Source: Pseudomonadota bacterium | Lineage (GTDB): Bacteria > Pseudomonadota > Gammaproteobacteria > Burkholderiales > Burkholderiaceae_C | DNA length: 64,000 nucleotides | NCBI GenBank assembly: GCA_021808445.1 | Contig: JAKBBP010000003.1 | Location: 44,442-108,441 of the forward strand | Direction: 5' to 3' | Shown: positions 61,976-64,000 of the stretch, in pieces | Position numbering within the stretch: the stretch's first letter is position 1 | Layout of the letters: the number at the start of each line of letters is the position of its first letter | Position numbers and translations under genes: made by a program | The notes under the pieces: generated by a model | What the model saw: only the letters and a program-made list of their open reading frames with translations | The model's database searches: none | Told to the model about the DNA's origin: nothing

Positions 61976-62950
61976 TCAATGCATCAGGTGCAGCCAACCC
62001 GCCTGGTGCAGGGTCGCCACCCAGGCGATGAGCGTGAGGAAGGCCGCCGAGGTGGCCAGCAGCACCGTGGCCGAGCACAGGCCGTGCATGTCGCGCAGGC
62101 GGCCGATCACCGGGTAGGAACTCAGCATGGGCATCGCCGCCATCAGCACGCCGGCGCCGGCCAGCCCGGGCGGGCCGGGGTGCAGCAGCAGCATGGCCAG
62201 CAGCACCAGCAGGGGGTGCCCGAACAACTTGGCCAGGCTGAGCGCGCCCGCCGGCGCCAGGCTGCGCCGCAGGGGGGTGCCGGCCAGCGAGCCTCCCAGA
62301 AAAAACAAGGCGGCGGGCGCCGAGGCATGCGCCAGCAGCCCGATGGCGTCGTGCACGGGTCGCGGCGGGTGCAGCTTCAGTCCCTGCATGAGCAGGGCCA
62401 GGGCGATCGCCGCCAGCACCTGATTGCGTCCCAGCGCGCGCAGGGTATCGAGGAGCAGTCGCCAGCGGCGGGCCGGGGGCCGCGCCGCGTCGCCGCGCGG
62501 TTGTGCAAGGCTCAGGCACAGCGGCAGCATCAGGGTGTTCTCCACCACCACGGTCAACGCCAGCGCGAGCGAGGCGATGGGGCCCAGCAACTGATGCAGG
62601 ATGGGAAAGCCCATGAACGCGCTGTTGGAACAGGACGCGCCGAGCGCCAGCACCGCCGCGTCCGCGCCCTCCACCCGGCGCAGGCGCCGCGCAAGACCCA
62701 GCACCACTCCGAACATGCCCAGTGAGCCCAGCGCATAGGCGCCCAGGTAGCGAGCGTCCAGCAGGTCGTGCAAGGGAAACTCCGACACGGCCGAGAAGAT
62801 CAGGGCCGGCAGGCAGACGCGCAGCACGAATGCGGCCAGCCCGTCCAGGCTCGCGCCCCCCAGGTAGCCGGCGCGAGCGGCCACCCAGCCGGCGGCGATC
62901 AGCAGAAACAGCGGCGCGCTGGTCTGCGCGATGGTGGCGACCAGGCTCAT
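61976..62950 (-). CDS. AEC (auxin efflux carrier) family transporter
   Basis: Product of 324 residues with ten predicted membrane helices in two halves ('LFLLIAAGWVAARAGYL', 'NSAFMGFPILHQLLGPIASL'). The family exports or exchanges organic acids such as malate, and a few other compounds; the substrate cannot be assigned. It precedes mgsA on the same strand order (mgsA upstream, 33 bases away), so the two may be co-transcribed. Confidence 0.87.
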   Translation of the reverse strand: MSLVATIAQTSAPLFLLIAAGWVAARAGYLGGASLDGLAAFVLRVCLPALIFSAVSEFPLHDLLDARYLGAYALGSLGMFGVVLGLARRLRRVEGADAAVLALGASCSNSAFMGFPILHQLLGPIASLALALTVVVENTLMLPLCLSLAQPRGDAARPPARRWRLLLDTLRALGRNQVLAAIALALLMQGLKLHPPRPVHDAIGLLAHASAPAALFFLGGSLAGTPLRRSLAPAGALSLAKLFGHPLLVLLAMLLLHPGPPGLAGAGVLMAAMPMLSSYPVIGRLRDMHGLCSATVLLATSAAFLTLIAWVATLHQAGWLHLMH

Positions 62951-62983
62951 CGCAGGCCCGCGACGCCGGCCCGGGATGCGAGC

Positions 62984-63361
62984 TCAAGCCCCGCGGGCAT
63001 CGCGCAGGCTGAGCAGCAGGCGCCGCGCGCTGGCTTCGTTGGTGGCGCAGGCCACGTCGTGCACGTCGCAGGCGCGCAACAGTGCGGTGATGTCCGGCTC
63101 ATGGGGCTGCGCGGTCATCGGGTCGCGCAGGAAGATCACCATGTCGATCTCCCCCTGCGCCAGGCGCGCGCCGATCTGCAGATCTCCGCCCAGCGGGCCG
63201 CTGCGCAGGCATTCCACGTCCAGGCCGGCCTGCTCGCGCAGGCGCGAGCCGGTCGTGCCCGTGGCCACCAGACGGTGCTCCGCGAGCAGCCAGGCGTGCT
63301 CGCGCGCCAGGCGGATCATGGCGTCTTTTTTCGCGTCGTGGGCGATGAGTGCGATGTTCAT
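62984..63361 (-). CDS. mgsA: Methylglyoxal synthase
   Basis: Converts DHAP to methylglyoxal and phosphate, relieving triose-phosphate build-up. The 125 residues show '[19 protein letters not shown]', the phosphate loop '[10 protein letters not shown]' and catalytic Asp region '[20 protein letters not shown]', then '[20 protein letters not shown]'. ATG 63361. DHAP is the end product of the glpK-glpD branch 20 kb away, so it may act as an overflow valve during growth on glycerol-yielding substrates. Confidence 0.93.
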   Translation of the reverse strand: MNIALIAHDAKKDAMIRLAREHAWLLAEHRLVATGTTGSRLREQAGLDVECLRSGPLGGDLQIGARLAQGEIDMVIFLRDPMTAQPHEPDITALLRACDVHDVACATNEASARRLLLSLRDARGA

Positions 63362-63736
63362 GGGAAGAAGGGCGCGAAGTGCGGGCGCGGGTCCCCGCTC
63401 ATGGTGCCATGATGCAACAGCCAGGGATATAAAAACCTGTAGTTAAGTATCATCATAACAACATCCCGGCCCCCAACTCCCAGGTCAACCTGCGGCACCA
63501 TGGGCCGAAAACCGCTGAAAATTGGGGGAAAAGTCGACTATTTCCAAATGTAATTGTTGCTGTTAGGGAAAACACGAGAGGGCGTGTTGCGTAGTATTGC
63601 TACATTGTCTCCATCCGGCAACGAAGCCCGCTCCAACGGGTCCAATCCGGATCAGCGCGCGGTGCAGGGAGTGCGAAGGGGACTCTCTGCATTGCTCACG
63701 ACTCGCCTACAACTCTCTGGCTAAGGAGACAACACG
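63362..63736. promoter_or_regulatory. Divergent mgsA / maltoporin intergenic region (375 bases)
   Basis: No gene is seen here. The region is clearly more AT-rich than its surroundings. It holds ATCATCATA-ACAA at 63449-63461, a near copy (one base inserted) of the reverse complement of the regulon element found at 37958 and 53122; a hairpin tgcagggagt / actctctgca at 63663-63691 with one G-T pair; a second copy of actctctg near 63711; and an aaggag ribosome binding site at 63723 for the maltoporin. Promoters are not resolved. Confidence 0.5.
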
Positions 63737-64000
63737 ATGCAATCCCTGAGGAGACTTCAACTCACCGCGATGGGCGCTGCGATGGCCGCGGCCTTCGGGC
63801 TGAGCCTGCCCGCGCATGCGGACACCTTCAATTTCGGCGGCTACTTCCGCGCCGGCCCCGGCACCACGAGCAGCAGCTCCAACGGCGGCCCTGCGCGCCA
63901 GTGCTACAACCTTCCGGGAGTCGACGCCGGGCACTACCGTCTGGGCAACGAGTGCAATTTCTACGGTGAGTTCGGCTTCAACGATTACGGCAGCGTGGGT
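63737..64000 (+). CDS. LamB-type maltoporin (3' partial)
   Basis: Only the first 88 codons are in the window. A signal peptide ('AMGAAMAAAFGLSLPAHA') is followed by 'DTFNFGGYFRAGPG', then 'CYNLPGVDAGHYRLGNECNF' and 'YGEFGFNDYGS', the normal start of LamB/ScrY-type sugar porins including the N-terminal cysteine pair. It should be an outer-membrane channel for oligosaccharides. The rest, and any partner genes, lie beyond the right edge. Start ATG 63737 with a clear aaggag site. Confidence 0.88.
   Translation, partial: MQSLRRLQLTAMGAAMAAAFGLSLPAHADTFNFGGYFRAGPGTTSSSSNGGPARQCYNLPGVDAGHYRLGNECNFYGEFGFNDYGSVG

Noticed and set aside
63707-63934. 75-codon minus-strand ORF over the maltoporin start
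   Set aside because: Antisense to a strongly supported signal peptide and LamB N-terminus with its own ribosome binding site.

Overview
The window is a GC-rich (roughly 70% by eye) chromosomal segment of a betaproteobacterium, most likely order Burkholderiales. The signs are a flagellar switch pair, a beta-type trimeric porin, polyhydroxybutyrate genes, etfBA next to a long acyl-CoA dehydrogenase, and the PA2778/PA2779 and MoxR/DUF58/TgpA sets. I cannot fix the genus. Coding is dense, start/stop overlaps of 1-8 bases are common, and I see no rRNA, tRNA, CRISPR, insertion sequence or prophage.

Layout. 1-1.43 kb: end of a flagellar operon (fliM, cut at the left edge, then fliN). 1.47-7.0 kb, minus strand: a moxR-DUF58-tgpA set followed by a PA2779/PA2778-type pair. 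7.1-10.3 kb: a histone-deacetylase-fold amidohydrolase, a crotonase and an MscS channel. 10.3-14.9 kb: a fatty-acid oxidation group (etfB, etfA, acyl-CoA dehydrogenase, nitronate monooxygenase-like). 15.2-22.6 kb: porin, carbonic anhydrase, YihY membrane protein, WrbA-like flavoprotein, FAD-linked dehydrogenase and a Kch-like potassium channel.

22.7-31.3 kb is a low-oxygen/stress block: AMP/thymidine phosphorylase, PRPP synthetase-like protein, beta-CASP metallo-hydrolase, an isoaspartyl-methyltransferase/erythromycin-esterase fusion, phasin, acetoacetyl-CoA reductase, polyphosphate kinase 2 and a universal stress protein. Its content resembles the low-oxygen-activated (lxa) locus of Burkholderia cenocepacia. 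Two of its promoters carry FNR-like boxes at class II spacing from a -10 hexamer. 31.6-35.9 kb holds two tandem exported S10 serine carboxypeptidases and an exported EF-hand protein.

37.2-53.1 kb is the most interesting part. A FadR-type regulator diverges from a 2-keto-3-deoxygalactonate kinase and aldolase. From the far side a minus-strand operon runs toward it: IlvD/Edd dehydratase, ABC ATPase, GH42 beta-galactosidase, sugar-binding protein, two permeases, GH36 alpha-galactosidase, then glpD and glpK almost without gaps. The two distant promoters share an identical AT-rich 14-mer (TTGTATGATGATTG), so they look like one regulon. The enzyme set is what would be needed to import and split a galactosyl-galactosyl-glycerol, send galactose through the De Ley-Doudoroff route and glycerol to DHAP. 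My hypothesis is that this is a catabolic locus for galactolipid headgroups (digalactosylglycerol) or floridoside-like compounds.

53.2-63.4 kb continues with sugar genes: an AraC regulator, a DUF1479 dioxygenase, a FrcBCA-type transporter with a structured leader ORF, a FucU mutarotase, a ROK protein, an aldo/keto reductase, a SemiSWEET, an AEC carrier and methylglyoxal synthase. A LamB-type maltoporin begins at 63.7 kb and runs off the right edge.
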